Under the pieces are notes generated by a model. It made no database searches. It was not told the origin of the DNA and was given only the letters and a program-made list of their open reading frames with translations. From Streptomyces lunaelactis (GTDB taxonomy: Bacteria > Actinomycetota > Actinomycetes > Streptomycetales > Streptomycetaceae), in assembly GCF_003054555.1 (NCBI RefSeq), contig NZ_CP026304.1, positions 5,456,001-5,520,000 of the forward strand: a stretch of 64,000 nucleotides of DNA, given 5' to 3'. A program made the position numbers and the translations under genes. This document shows positions 52,015 to 60,014 of the stretch, one piece after another; position 1 is the first letter of the stretch; each line of letters begins with the position of its first letter.

Positions 52015-52890
52015 ATGGATCTGCTGCTCGCACTAGCCGCAGGCCTGTGCATCACCGGCATCTTCTACGGGATCAGGCTCTACCGCGCGGATGCCAAGCT
52101 TCCCTCCGACCTCGCCGTCGCCCTCGAAGTGGGCGCCACCCGCACCAGCGCCGTCGGCAGCGGCGTCGACCGCCTCGGCATGCGCTACGCGCCGGCCGTA
52201 CTGCGGATGATGGGCCCCAAGCGCGTCAACAGACTCCGGGTACGGCTCGACATGGCGGGCAACCCGGGTGGTCTGACCGTGGACCGCTATGCCGCCCGCC
52301 GTGCCGTCTACGGATTCATCGGCGCGCTGGGGGCGTTCGCCCTGATCATCAACGCACACCCCTTCCTCGCCCTGCTGTTCGTGGCGTTCGGCATCTGGTG
52401 GGCAGAGGTCGGAATCTGGGCGGCCACCCGGGCGCGCAGGGCAGCCATCGAGCGCACGCTTCCCGACTTCCTCGACGTGCTGGCGGTCGTCGTCTCCGCG
52501 GGCCTCGGCTTCCGACAGGCGCTGGACCGGGTGGCGGAGCGGTACCAGGGCCCGTGGGCCGACGAACTCAAGATCACCCTGCGTCAGATGGACATGGGCG
52601 TCAGCCGGCGTGACGCCTTCGAACAGCTCCGTAAGCGCAATGCCTCCGAGCAGGTCGCGCAGTTCGTCACCGCACTTCAGCAGGGCGAGGAGCTCGGTGC
52701 GCCGATCGTCGACACGCTGATAGCCATCGCCAACGACATGCGCCGTACGGACGCCCAGAACGCCCGGCGCAGAGCGTCCAAAGCCGTCCCTCAGGCGACC
52801 GGCATCGTCACGATGCTCATGGTCCCGGCCACCATCCTGCTGATCGGCGCGGGGATGTTCCTGGGCTCGGGCATGAACTTCGGCGGATGA
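52015..52890 (+). CDS. tadC: TadC inner-membrane platform protein
   Basis: 291 residues. T2SSF domain (LPDFLDVLAVVVSAGLGFRQ, ALDRVAERYQGPWADELKI, QFVTALQQGEELGAPIVDTL) and membrane helices at both ends. Nine nt after tadB; 40 nt before the histidine kinase, so the two-component genes probably share the transcript. Confidence 0.92.
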   Translation: MDLLLALAAGLCITGIFYGIRLYRADAKLPSDLAVALEVGATRTSAVGSGVDRLGMRYAPAVLRMMGPKRVNRLRVRLDMAGNPGGLTVDRYAARRAVYGFIGALGAFALIINAHPFLALLFVAFGIWWAEVGIWAATRARRAAIERTLPDFLDVLAVVVSAGLGFRQALDRVAERYQGPWADELKITLRQMDMGVSRRDAFEQLRKRNASEQVAQFVTALQQGEELGAPIVDTLIAIANDMRRTDAQNARRRASKAVPQATGIVTMLMVPATILLIGAGMFLGSGMNFGG

Positions 52891-52930
52891 CCAGGAGATC
52901 CGGAAGAGCCCGAGGAAGGGGGAAGGACCC

Positions 52931-54280
52931 ATGGCATTTCACCCGGCGGCCGCCGGAGCGGCGAGCGCCATGAGGAGAGGCGGCGGCCTCAGCACGTTCT
53001 CCGCCGACGACACCGTCGCCGAACCCGCGCTCAAGATTCAGCTCAGCGCGCTCCAGGCCATGTGCCGCCAGGTGTTCGGGTTCCGTCTGGCCATGATCGC
53101 GCTGGCCACCCCCTTCGCCGTCGTCGGTACCGCCTCGGGCTGGCCGACCCTTCTGGTCGGCCTCGCGATCCTGCTCACCTTCATGGGCTCCTACCTTCTC
53201 TTCCGCGACTGGGAGCGCTTCGGTCCGCTGCTGCTGCGCCACCCCTGGCTGCTCGGGATCGACTCCGTATTCGGCGCGCTGCTGCTGATCACCGCGACAC
53301 CGGCGAGCCCGCTGAGCTATGTCACGATCTGCACGCCGCTGCTGGCCGGCCTCGTCTACGGCTGGCGGGGCGCCGGAGTCTTCGCCGCACTGACCATCCT
53401 GATCATTTTCGCCGCCTACGCCGCCAATGCCGAGCTCAGGGTCTCCATCGCCGGCTCCACCCTCCTTCCCGGTCTCTGCGCCGTGCTGGGAGCGGTCGGA
53501 GTGAGTCTGCGCCAGCTGATGCTCCGTTTCGGTACGGCGACCCAGGCGCTCAGCGACGTACGTTCACGGCTCGCGGTGACCGAGGCCATCGAGGGCGAAC
53601 GCGCCCGCCTGGCCCGCGAGATGCACGACTCCGTCGCCAAGACCCTGCACGGCGTCGCTCTGGCCGCCGACGGCCTGGCGTCCTCCGCCGGCCGGATGGA
53701 CCCGCTCACGGTCAAGCACCAGGCCGAGATGGTCGCCAGATCCGCCCGCCGCGCTGCCGCCGAGTCCCGCGAACTGCTCTCCGACCTGCGACGGCAGACC
53801 GATCCCGGCGCCGCCGGGGTCGATGTGGTCGCCGAACTCGTGGCCCGTACGGACGACTTCGCCCGGAGGACCGGCCTGCGCGCGACCTGGCGCTCCCTCG
53901 GCAGCGCGCCCGTCCCCGACGTCCCGCACGCCGTCGCCCGCCACCTGCTGACCATCGCCTCCGAGGCGATGGAGAACGCCCATCGTCATGCCCGGCCCAC
54001 CTATGTCGACGTGTCCGTGGGCGTTGTGGACGGGGCGTTACGGATCAGCGTCTACGACGACGGACGCGGACTGCCGCCCGGCATCTCGCTCGACGACCTC
54101 AGAAGGGCGGGCCACTTCGGTCTCGTCGGCATGGTCGAGCGCGCCGCCGGAATCGGAGCCCGTATCCGGATCGGACGCGGTCGGGCGACCAAAGGAACCG
54201 AAGTCCGCCTCGAGCTCCCGGTCAGCGCACTGCGGCCCAGCGGCCCGCAGGCCGTCCCCCACCCATCGTTCACGCAGTAG
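52931..54280 (+). CDS. NarL-type sensor histidine kinase (HisKA_3)
   Basis: 449 residues: five to six transmembrane helices (residues about 50-190) with short loops, then a dimerisation-phosphoacceptor helix with H232 in AREMHDSVAKTLHGVALAADG, and an HATPase_c domain (SEAMENAHRHA, ISVYDDGRGLPPGI, HFGLVGMVERA). There is no large extracellular sensor, so it probably senses membrane state or a membrane partner. It precedes the response regulator; the linked Tad genes make pilus control the likely output. Confidence 0.9.
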   Translation: MAFHPAAAGAASAMRRGGGLSTFSADDTVAEPALKIQLSALQAMCRQVFGFRLAMIALATPFAVVGTASGWPTLLVGLAILLTFMGSYLLFRDWERFGPLLLRHPWLLGIDSVFGALLLITATPASPLSYVTICTPLLAGLVYGWRGAGVFAALTILIIFAAYAANAELRVSIAGSTLLPGLCAVLGAVGVSLRQLMLRFGTATQALSDVRSRLAVTEAIEGERARLAREMHDSVAKTLHGVALAADGLASSAGRMDPLTVKHQAEMVARSARRAAAESRELLSDLRRQTDPGAAGVDVVAELVARTDDFARRTGLRATWRSLGSAPVPDVPHAVARHLLTIASEAMENAHRHARPTYVDVSVGVVDGALRISVYDDGRGLPPGISLDDLRRAGHFGLVGMVERAAGIGARIRIGRGRATKGTEVRLELPVSALRPSGPQAVPHPSFTQ

Positions 54281-54285
54281 CAGGT

Positions 54286-54318
54286 CCCCATCCCCATCCC
54301 CATCCGCATCCCCATCCG
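54286..54318. repeat. Hexanucleotide tandem repeat between kinase and regulator genes
   Basis: CCCCAT repeated about five times (with CCGCAT variants) in the 74-nt gap before the regulator's Shine-Dalgarno. Copy-number change would alter the spacing. Confidence 0.75.
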
Positions 54319-54354
54319 CAGAAGTCCCTAGACACTCTGAAAGGAGGCCGCACC

Positions 54355-55488
54355 ATGCCGGACGACTCGTCGTACACATCCGGACAGCAGGCGCCGAAGT
54401 CGCACGTGTCCCAGCACATTTCGGCGCACAGCACACCCATCCGCTCCGAGCACACTCCTGCCCATGTACCGCTTCCCCCGCCGGCCGCGGCATCCGGAGG
54501 GTTTCCCGCCCTCCCCGCTCCGGTGGCACCGGCCCCGCTCCGGGTCGTCGTCGCCGACGACAACCCCGTAGTACGGGCCGGGCTCCATGCACTGCTCTCC
54601 GGCCGCGAGGACATCGCGGTCGTCGCGGAGGCCGCCGACGGACGGCAGGCCTATGAGATGGCCCAGTACCACCGTCCCGACGTGGTGCTGCTCGATGTCC
54701 GGATGCCGGGTGTCGACGGCATCTCCGCACTGCCCCATCTGGCGCGTATCGCGCCGGTGCTGATGCTGACGTACAGCCGTGAGAGCGAGATCGTGCACGA
54801 GGCGCTGCGCCTGGGCGCGGGCGGCTACCTGGTCCACGGCGAGTTCACCGCCGACCAGCTCGTGGACGCGGTGAAGGACACCCGGCAGGGCCGGGCCCAC
54901 TTCACGACCACGGCCGCCAACGCCCTGCTGGCTCACATGCGCGGCGAACCGGCTCCGGCGGAGCCGCAGCCGCTGCCCGAAGGGCTGGGGCAGGTGTTCA
55001 CGAGCGGTGTCTCCTGCGGGGGCGCTCAGGACATCCCGCTGCAGCGCGATGGTGCGAGTGCACACGCTGAGCCGCAGCAAACCGATCCACGCTGGGGAGT
55101 CAACTCCGGGTACCAGAACAGCCCTCGTGTATCAAACTCATTGCAGCCGCCGCATGACTCTTCGCGTATGCAATCGAATGTGGGACAGTCTTGGGAAGCG
55201 CGGCGGGCAACGGCCCGGGGATCGGCTCAGCAGGCGGGATCCAAGGTGGAGTTCGGCTTGAGCTCGAGGGAGGTGGAGGTGATGGACCTGATCGCGTCGG
55301 GTATGACCAATCAGCAGATCGCCGCCACCTGCTTCATCAGCGAGAAGACGGTGAAGAACCACATCAACCGCATCTTCGCCAAGCTGCACAGCACCAGCCG
55401 CAGCGAGGCCATCGCGGTATGGCTCGGAACCGCACGCGGCCACGGCGGTGGAGGCACGGAGAGGGGGGCGACCGGTCATGGCCGATAA
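54355..55488 (+). CDS. NarL/LuxR-family response regulator with long N-tail and linker
   Basis: 377 residues, much longer than the usual 210-230. A disordered N-terminal 60 residues; a receiver domain (61-185: VVVADDNPVVRAGL, phosphoacceptor D114 in VLLDVRMPG, MLTYS); about 110 low-complexity residues; a LuxR-type HTH at 298-360 (LSSREVEVMDLIASGMTNQQ, SEKTVKNHINRIFAKL). ATG 54355 has a perfect AAGGAGG. It is a candidate to bind the shared inverted repeats at 55562, 57915, 61105 and 63173. Confidence 0.92.
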   Translation: MPDDSSYTSGQQAPKSHVSQHISAHSTPIRSEHTPAHVPLPPPAAASGGFPALPAPVAPAPLRVVVADDNPVVRAGLHALLSGREDIAVVAEAADGRQAYEMAQYHRPDVVLLDVRMPGVDGISALPHLARIAPVLMLTYSRESEIVHEALRLGAGGYLVHGEFTADQLVDAVKDTRQGRAHFTTTAANALLAHMRGEPAPAEPQPLPEGLGQVFTSGVSCGGAQDIPLQRDGASAHAEPQQTDPRWGVNSGYQNSPRVSNSLQPPHDSSRMQSNVGQSWEARRATARGSAQQAGSKVEFGLSSREVEVMDLIASGMTNQQIAATCFISEKTVKNHINRIFAKLHSTSRSEAIAVWLGTARGHGGGGTERGATGHGR

Positions 55489-55561
55489 GAGGGGGAGAGC
55501 TGGAGCTTTTCGGACTCAGTCCCCGAACGGCGGGGCCCAGCCCTCCCTTTGGGCCTTGGAT

Positions 55562-55606
55562 TGGGTCCTGGGACCCTCTGCCGGAGCGCTGGGTCCGGCG
55601 TACGTT
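55562..55606 (+). promoter_or_regulatory. Shared inverted-repeat promoter, copy A (Flp pilin)
   Basis: TGGGTCC-TG-GGACCCT (55562-55577), then 23 nt, then TACGTT (55601-55606) as a -10-like hexamer. The predicted start lies about 104 nt before the Flp ATG. First of four copies of the same layout. Confidence 0.6.
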
Positions 55607-55715
55607 TCTCGTGTCGACAGCGGCACCGGCCAGGAGGAAGCCGGTTACGCGGAAGGCACCGAAACCACTGACGAACCGGCCGGTGTACGGCCGGCCGGAC
55701 CCGGAGGGGAACACC

Positions 55716-55952
55716 ATGTCGAAGGACCTCGCGCTCAAGACCGCCGTGGCGACGCAGCTTCGTGTGAACGGGTGGAAGAACACGGCGATCGAGCGCATGA
55801 GCCGCAGGGCCGACAAGGGGCAGACGTCGGTCGAGTACATCGGCATGCTGGTGGCGGTCATCGCGATCATCGCGATCGTCGTGACCATGAAGCAGGACAT
55901 CGGCACGACGATCGGCAACAAGATCAAGGCCGTGATCGGCACCTCCGGCTGA
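55716..55952 (+). CDS. flp: Flp major prepilin
   Basis: 78 residues. Leader with the processing site KG-QTSVEY (Gly35, Glu40 at +5, Tyr41 at +6), then the hydrophobic helix IGMLVAVIAIIAIVVTM and a short tail TTIGNKIKAVIGTSG: a typical Flp pilin, about 43 residues when mature. ATG 55716 has GGAGGGG upstream. Its stop overlaps the presumed CTG start of the next gene. Confidence 0.93.
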   Translation: MSKDLALKTAVATQLRVNGWKNTAIERMSRRADKGQTSVEYIGMLVAVIAIIAIVVTMKQDIGTTIGNKIKAVIGTSG

Positions 55953-56536
55953 CAGCTGGAGCGAAGAGCGGGCAGCGCGAGGCAGGGCAGGCTTTCCCCA
56001 TCTACATCACGGTGGTGGCGGGCCTGCTCTTCCTCGCGTTCGCGTATTTCGTGGTCGGCAAGTACGCCGACCAGCGAAACGGTGCCCAGGGTGCTGCCGA
56101 CGCCGCCGCGCTGGCCGCAGCCCGGGATGCCCGGGACCAGATCGTGGACGAGCTGCTCGCGCCGAAGCTTCCGCAGGACTGGGCGGAGCTGATCCTCGGA
56201 CAGGGCCCATTCGACACCGATGCCGCCTGCGCCGCCGCCGATGAATACGCGCAGAAGAACGACTCGGACAGGGAGGGCTGTGATCCCTACGTCGGGGAGT
56301 ACTGGGGCTTCACCGTCGGAGTCGCAACCAAGAAGACCATCGGCGATTCGGTGATCCCCGGCACGGAGGACACGAAAGGCAAGGCAACGGCCAGAGGCGT
56401 TGTTGTGCCGAAATGCTCGTTGAGCGGCGCGAAGCTCGACTGTGAGGGCATTGACTCGTTGATCGATCCGGACGACCTCGGCAGCGTCCCCGACCTGGCC
56501 GATCTGTTCACCGTTCGTCTGATCGACGCGAACTGA
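55949..56536 (+). CDS. TadG-like pilus-associated protein, apparent CTG start
   Basis: About 195 residues: EAGQAFPIYITVVAGLLFLA, a pseudopilin-like N-terminal helix with Gly but no Glu at +5, then RNGAQGAADAAALAAARDAR, typical of TadE/TadG (Flp assembly) proteins, then a domain with four cysteines. Between the Flp stop and the helix there is no in-frame ATG, GTG or TTG; the only near-cognate codon is CTG 55949, overlapping the Flp stop (CTGA). Homologues often start at GTG in this overlap, so a G-to-C change is likely. Confidence 0.75.
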   Translation: MTAGAKSGQREAGQAFPIYITVVAGLLFLAFAYFVVGKYADQRNGAQGAADAAALAAARDARDQIVDELLAPKLPQDWAELILGQGPFDTDAACAAADEYAQKNDSDREGCDPYVGEYWGFTVGVATKKTIGDSVIPGTEDTKGKATARGVVVPKCSLSGAKLDCEGIDSLIDPDDLGSVPDLADLFTVRLIDAN

Positions 56537-56567
56537 CCGAGTGACAACTAGCAGAGGAATCGCAGTG

Positions 56568-57182
56568 ATGAACATGCGGCAGATCTCAAAGGCGCGCAGG
56601 GCGGCGGCGGCCGCCACCGCGGCGGTGGCGCTGACTCTGGCGCTCGCCGCATGTGGCAGCGACGGTGACAAGCCCGGCAAGAGCTCGAGCGCCGGCCAGT
56701 CATCCACCCCGGACAACGGTGGAGCGGTTGACGAAGGGGGCAAGGGGGATCCCGGCAGCGCCCAACCGCAGCCGGACAAGGTCCTCGCCACCCTGAAGGG
56801 CGAAAAGGGGATCGAACTGGACATCACCGCCGCCGTCCGGGACACGGGTGGCTTCGTGACGATTCAGGGGAATCTTCGGAACACAACGGACCAGGACTTC
56901 CTGAACACCTCGGACTGGCGCGGGTCCGAGCTGGAGATCTCGCAGGCGGTCGGCGGTGGTTCCCTCGCCGGAGCCACCTTTGTGGATTCCAAGGAGAAGA
57001 AGCGCTACTACGTACTCCGGGACACGGAGAACCGTCCCCTGGTCACCACCCTCAGCAGCGTCGAAGCCAAGGCCACCGTCCCTGTCTTCATGCAGTTCCC
57101 GGCCCCGCCGGAGACGGTGAACCAGGTGACGTTCTCGCTGCCTACGTTCCAGTCAGTGACGCTTCGGCTCGGAAGCGAGTGA
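56568..57182 (+). CDS. Tad-locus lipoprotein
   Basis: 204 residues. Signal peptide with lipobox LALAAC (Cys about residue 27), a Ser/Gly/Pro-rich spacer, then a beta-rich domain (LDITAAVRDTGGFVTIQGNL, FMQFPAPPETVNQVTFSLP) similar to DUF4352-type immunoglobulin-like folds. A GTG at 56565 is an equally placed start with GAGGA 6 nt upstream. Directly followed by the OmpA-like gene at 4 nt. Confidence 0.8.
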   Translation: MNMRQISKARRAAAAATAAVALTLALAACGSDGDKPGKSSSAGQSSTPDNGGAVDEGGKGDPGSAQPQPDKVLATLKGEKGIELDITAAVRDTGGFVTIQGNLRNTTDQDFLNTSDWRGSELEISQAVGGGSLAGATFVDSKEKKRYYVLRDTENRPLVTTLSSVEAKATVPVFMQFPAPPETVNQVTFSLPTFQSVTLRLGSE

Positions 57183-57186
57183 GGGC

Positions 57187-57813
57187 ATGCGATTCAGTCC
57201 GGGTTTCGTACCAAGCAGGGCCGTGGCCATCGGCTCCCTCGCGCTGGTTCTCACTGTTGTGGCGGTCCCCTCGGCAGGTGCCGATGACGGACCGCGTCCC
57301 AAGGCCGTCTCCGTGTTCCAGGGAAAGATCGACGTCACCGACCCCGACCTCAAGATGGTCGACGGCGCCACGCTGGCTCAGGGCAAGGTGCTGGAGATCA
57401 AGCAGGTCGTCGGCGACGAGGCGGGAAACGAGCAGCGCGAGGACTCGAATTCCGAGGTCAAGTTCAGCCTGCAGGCCGAAGTCCTCTTCGGCAAGGACAG
57501 CGCCGAACTGAGCAGCGCCGCCAACTCCCGTATCAGGGCGATCGCCGACGAGATCAGGAAGCAGAACGCCAAGAAGGTCCGGGTGTTCGGCTTCACCGAC
57601 GATCTGGGGTCCTCGGCACACGGCGATGTGCTCTCCAAGCAGCGCGCGGACGCGGTGCACGGGGAGCTTTCGAAGGAACTCGCCGCGGTGGGCATCACCT
57701 ACGAGATCCGGGGCTACGGCGAACAGTTCCCGATCGCCGAGAACAGCTCCGAGGAGAACCGCAGGAAGAACAGGCGGGTGGAGGTCTCCTTCCCCCGCGG
57801 AGCGGCCTCCTAG
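57187..57813 (+). CDS. Secreted OmpA/MotB-like peptidoglycan-binding protein
   Basis: 208 residues: signal peptide to about residue 32 (SAGADD), a 60-residue N-terminal part, then an OmpA_C-like domain (AEVLFGKDSAELSSAANSRI, VRVFGFTDDLGSSAHGDVLS, RGYGEQFPIAENSSEENRRK, NRRVEVSF). These residues bind peptidoglycan in OmpA and MotB. In a monoderm it could anchor the pilus base or its lipoprotein partner to the wall. Confidence 0.88.
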   Translation: MRFSPGFVPSRAVAIGSLALVLTVVAVPSAGADDGPRPKAVSVFQGKIDVTDPDLKMVDGATLAQGKVLEIKQVVGDEAGNEQREDSNSEVKFSLQAEVLFGKDSAELSSAANSRIRAIADEIRKQNAKKVRVFGFTDDLGSSAHGDVLSKQRADAVHGELSKELAAVGITYEIRGYGEQFPIAENSSEENRRKNRRVEVSFPRGAAS

Positions 57814-57914
57814 ATTTCCCGGGCCGTTCTGGCCCGTGCAGGCGCTGTGGGCTCCGCCGCGATCTCCTTGCGGCGGGGCCCACGTCATGTGCCCGGGCGA
57901 TGTGAGCCCGACTT

Positions 57915-57958
57915 TGGGTCCAGGGGCCCACGACTGCGCACGCCACCGGCCCTAGCGT
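57915..57958 (+). promoter_or_regulatory. Shared inverted-repeat promoter, copy B (prepilin-toxin); leaderless
   Basis: TGGGTCC-AG-GGGCCCA (57915-57930), 22 nt, then TAGCGT (57953-57958). The ATG at 57966 is 7 nt beyond the -10, so the message is probably leaderless; no Shine-Dalgarno is present. Confidence 0.65.
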
Positions 57959-57965
57959 CGTGTTC

Positions 57966-59624
57966 ATGTCGCGTATGGGGGTTGTGCGTCAGCTTCGCCG
58001 GCGGGTGCGGGCGTTATTGCCGCGTACCGATGCCCGGGCACTGGGGCTGCGGAAGTCGCAGTCGGGGCAGACCGCCGTGGAGTACATCGGTCTGGTCGTG
58101 GTCGCGATCGCGATCATTGGTGCTCTGGTGGCGACCGGCGGTGTGCCCGAGGTGGGCAAGGCCATCGGGAACAAGATCTGCCAGGCGGTCGGCGGCAGCT
58201 GTGGTGTCGACGGCGGGGGAGACCCGCAGGCGGGGGACGACCAGGACCAGCCCGGCGCCCCGGGCCGTACCGGTGATCCGGCCTCCGACGACGTCGGTGA
58301 CGGCGGGCAGAAGACCCAGACCCAGCTCGACTACGAGAAGGCCCTCAAGGACCTTCAGGACGCCCAGCGGGACGAGAAGTCCGATCAGGACAAGGCCATC
58401 GAGGCCGCCAAGGAGCTCGCGAAGATCCTCGCCGAGGAACTCGGGATCACCGATGCCCTCGACTGCATCACCAAGGGCGACATGGGCGCCTGCACCGAGA
58501 CGCTCGTCAATGTGCTCCTCAGCCTCATCGGCGGCGCCGTCGGGAAGCTCGCCGCCAAGTACGGGGCGCCGTGGAAGTGGAAGAAAGCCGTCGAGCTCGT
58601 CAATAAGCTCAAGAAGCACGGCGGCGATCTCTACGACGGCCTGAAGGGGCTCATCAAGAACCGCAAGCGGGTCACGGAGGCGGAGAAGAAGCTCGCCGAC
58701 GCGCAGAGGAAGCTCGACGCGGAGAAGAAGAAACCCAAGGACCGCGACAAACCGACCACCTGTCCGGTCAGCCACAGCTTCCTGCCCGGCACACCGGTCC
58801 TGCTGGCCGACGGGCGACGCATACCCATCGAGACGGTACGCATCGGGGACCGCGTCATCGCCACCGATCCGGCGGGCGGAGCGACCTCGGCCCGGCAGGT
58901 CACGGACACCATCACCACCAGCGACGACAAGGACTTCACCCGCCTCATCACGCGTACGACGTCCGGTCCCGCCGTGATCACGGCGACCGGCACCCATCCC
59001 TTCTGGTCGGTGGATCTCCATCGCTGGGTCGACGCGGGCGACATCCGCCCCGGAACGCTGCTGCGCACCGCGGCCGGTACCGCGGTGCAGGTCGGCGCCG
59101 TCGAGAGCTTCGTCGGGCGCCGGACCACGCACGACCTGACCGTCAGCGGCAGCCACACCTACTACGTGGCTGTGGGCGACAGCTCGGCGCTCGTCCACAA
59201 CAACGACTGCGTGACGAAGTACAAGCTCAAGCTGAAGACCCGGCCGGCCAACTACGGCAACCCCCGGCAGCGCGCGTACCAGCGTCGTCACGCCGGCGAC
59301 ACCGAGTACCAGGCGGAGGGCGGCGGCGAGAAGGTCTGGGCGGACGGCTTCGACTCCGACACCGGCGAACTGATCGACGCCAAGTTCGTCGACAAGCCCG
59401 ACAAGAGCCCGTTCATCAAGGATTCCAAGGCGCCCGACTTCATCCGTGAGAAGGTCGACGCGGAGATCAACGACGAGTTCCGGCGGTACGCCGCCGTCCT
59501 CAAGGACAAGGGCACGCCCGTGAACAAGATGCGTATCGTCACGAATGATCCGCGTGCCGTGGAGTATTTCCAGGACAAGCTGCGCCAGTACGGAATCCCT
59601 GGCCAGGTCGTCGTGAAGCCGTGA
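57966..59624 (+). CDS. Flp-prepilin / Hint / REase-fold polymorphic toxin fusion
   Basis: 552 residues. 1-34: basic leader ending SG; 35-60: prepilin segment QTAVEY with Glu39 at +5 and Tyr40 at +6, followed by IGLVVVAIAIIGALVATGG, nearly the Flp pilin sequence. 80-120: Gly/Asp-rich linker. 120-262: Lys/Glu-rich helical stalk with a short apolar stretch. 266-413: pretoxin Hint domain (SFLPGTPVLLADGRRIPIE, TGTHPFW, ALVHNND; the nucleophile position before SF appears to be Ser269 in SHSF). 414-552: C-terminal toxin with WADGFDSDTGELIDAKFV, the D...DxK pattern of restriction-endonuclease folds. Immunity candidate 13 nt downstream. Confidence 0.85.
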   Translation: MSRMGVVRQLRRRVRALLPRTDARALGLRKSQSGQTAVEYIGLVVVAIAIIGALVATGGVPEVGKAIGNKICQAVGGSCGVDGGGDPQAGDDQDQPGAPGRTGDPASDDVGDGGQKTQTQLDYEKALKDLQDAQRDEKSDQDKAIEAAKELAKILAEELGITDALDCITKGDMGACTETLVNVLLSLIGGAVGKLAAKYGAPWKWKKAVELVNKLKKHGGDLYDGLKGLIKNRKRVTEAEKKLADAQRKLDAEKKKPKDRDKPTTCPVSHSFLPGTPVLLADGRRIPIETVRIGDRVIATDPAGGATSARQVTDTITTSDDKDFTRLITRTTSGPAVITATGTHPFWSVDLHRWVDAGDIRPGTLLRTAAGTAVQVGAVESFVGRRTTHDLTVSGSHTYYVAVGDSSALVHNNDCVTKYKLKLKTRPANYGNPRQRAYQRRHAGDTEYQAEGGGEKVWADGFDSDTGELIDAKFVDKPDKSPFIKDSKAPDFIREKVDAEINDEFRRYAAVLKDKGTPVNKMRIVTNDPRAVEYFQDKLRQYGIPGQVVVKP

Positions 59625-59637
59625 AGGAGTGGACGGG

Positions 59638-60006
59638 ATGCCGTACTTGGTGGTGTTCGACAGCGATGAGTGGAGTGTGGCGCAGGACGCGCTCGTATCG
59701 TCTCTGACGACCGACTGGCCGACGGCCTCCGTGCGGCGCCGAGAACTCGATGAGGGCGCCCAGGTGCGTGATGTCGAGTGGGAGGTGCGGCGCGAAGGCG
59801 AAGAGGTGGAGGGATACACCCATGTCGACGGGCGGTGCATCTACCTCGACGGGGCCATCGATCTCGTCGCCGACTTCGCGCTCTGGTACCGCAAGCTCGT
59901 CCCCAAGGAGATCGAGGTCATCTTCTGCGACGACGGCTACAGCTTCGACGTCGCCGTCGACGAGACCTCGACGACAGCCGAGCTGGTTGCAGCGGCGGAG
60001 GAGTGA
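59638..60006 (+). CDS. Probable immunity protein to the pilin-toxin
   Basis: 122 residues, strongly acidic, no signal peptide or membrane segment. Starts ATG 59638 with GAAGGAG 8 nt upstream, 13 nt after the toxin stop. I do not recognise the family; the size, charge and position directly 3' of a polymorphic toxin are the usual features of an immunity gene. Its stop overlaps a GTG of the next frame, so the toxin, this gene and the phosphotransferase gene are co-transcribed. Confidence 0.7.
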   Translation: MPYLVVFDSDEWSVAQDALVSSLTTDWPTASVRRRELDEGAQVRDVEWEVRREGEEVEGYTHVDGRCIYLDGAIDLVADFALWYRKLVPKEIEVIFCDDGYSFDVAVDETSTTAELVAAAEE

Positions 60007-60014
60007 CGCACCGG

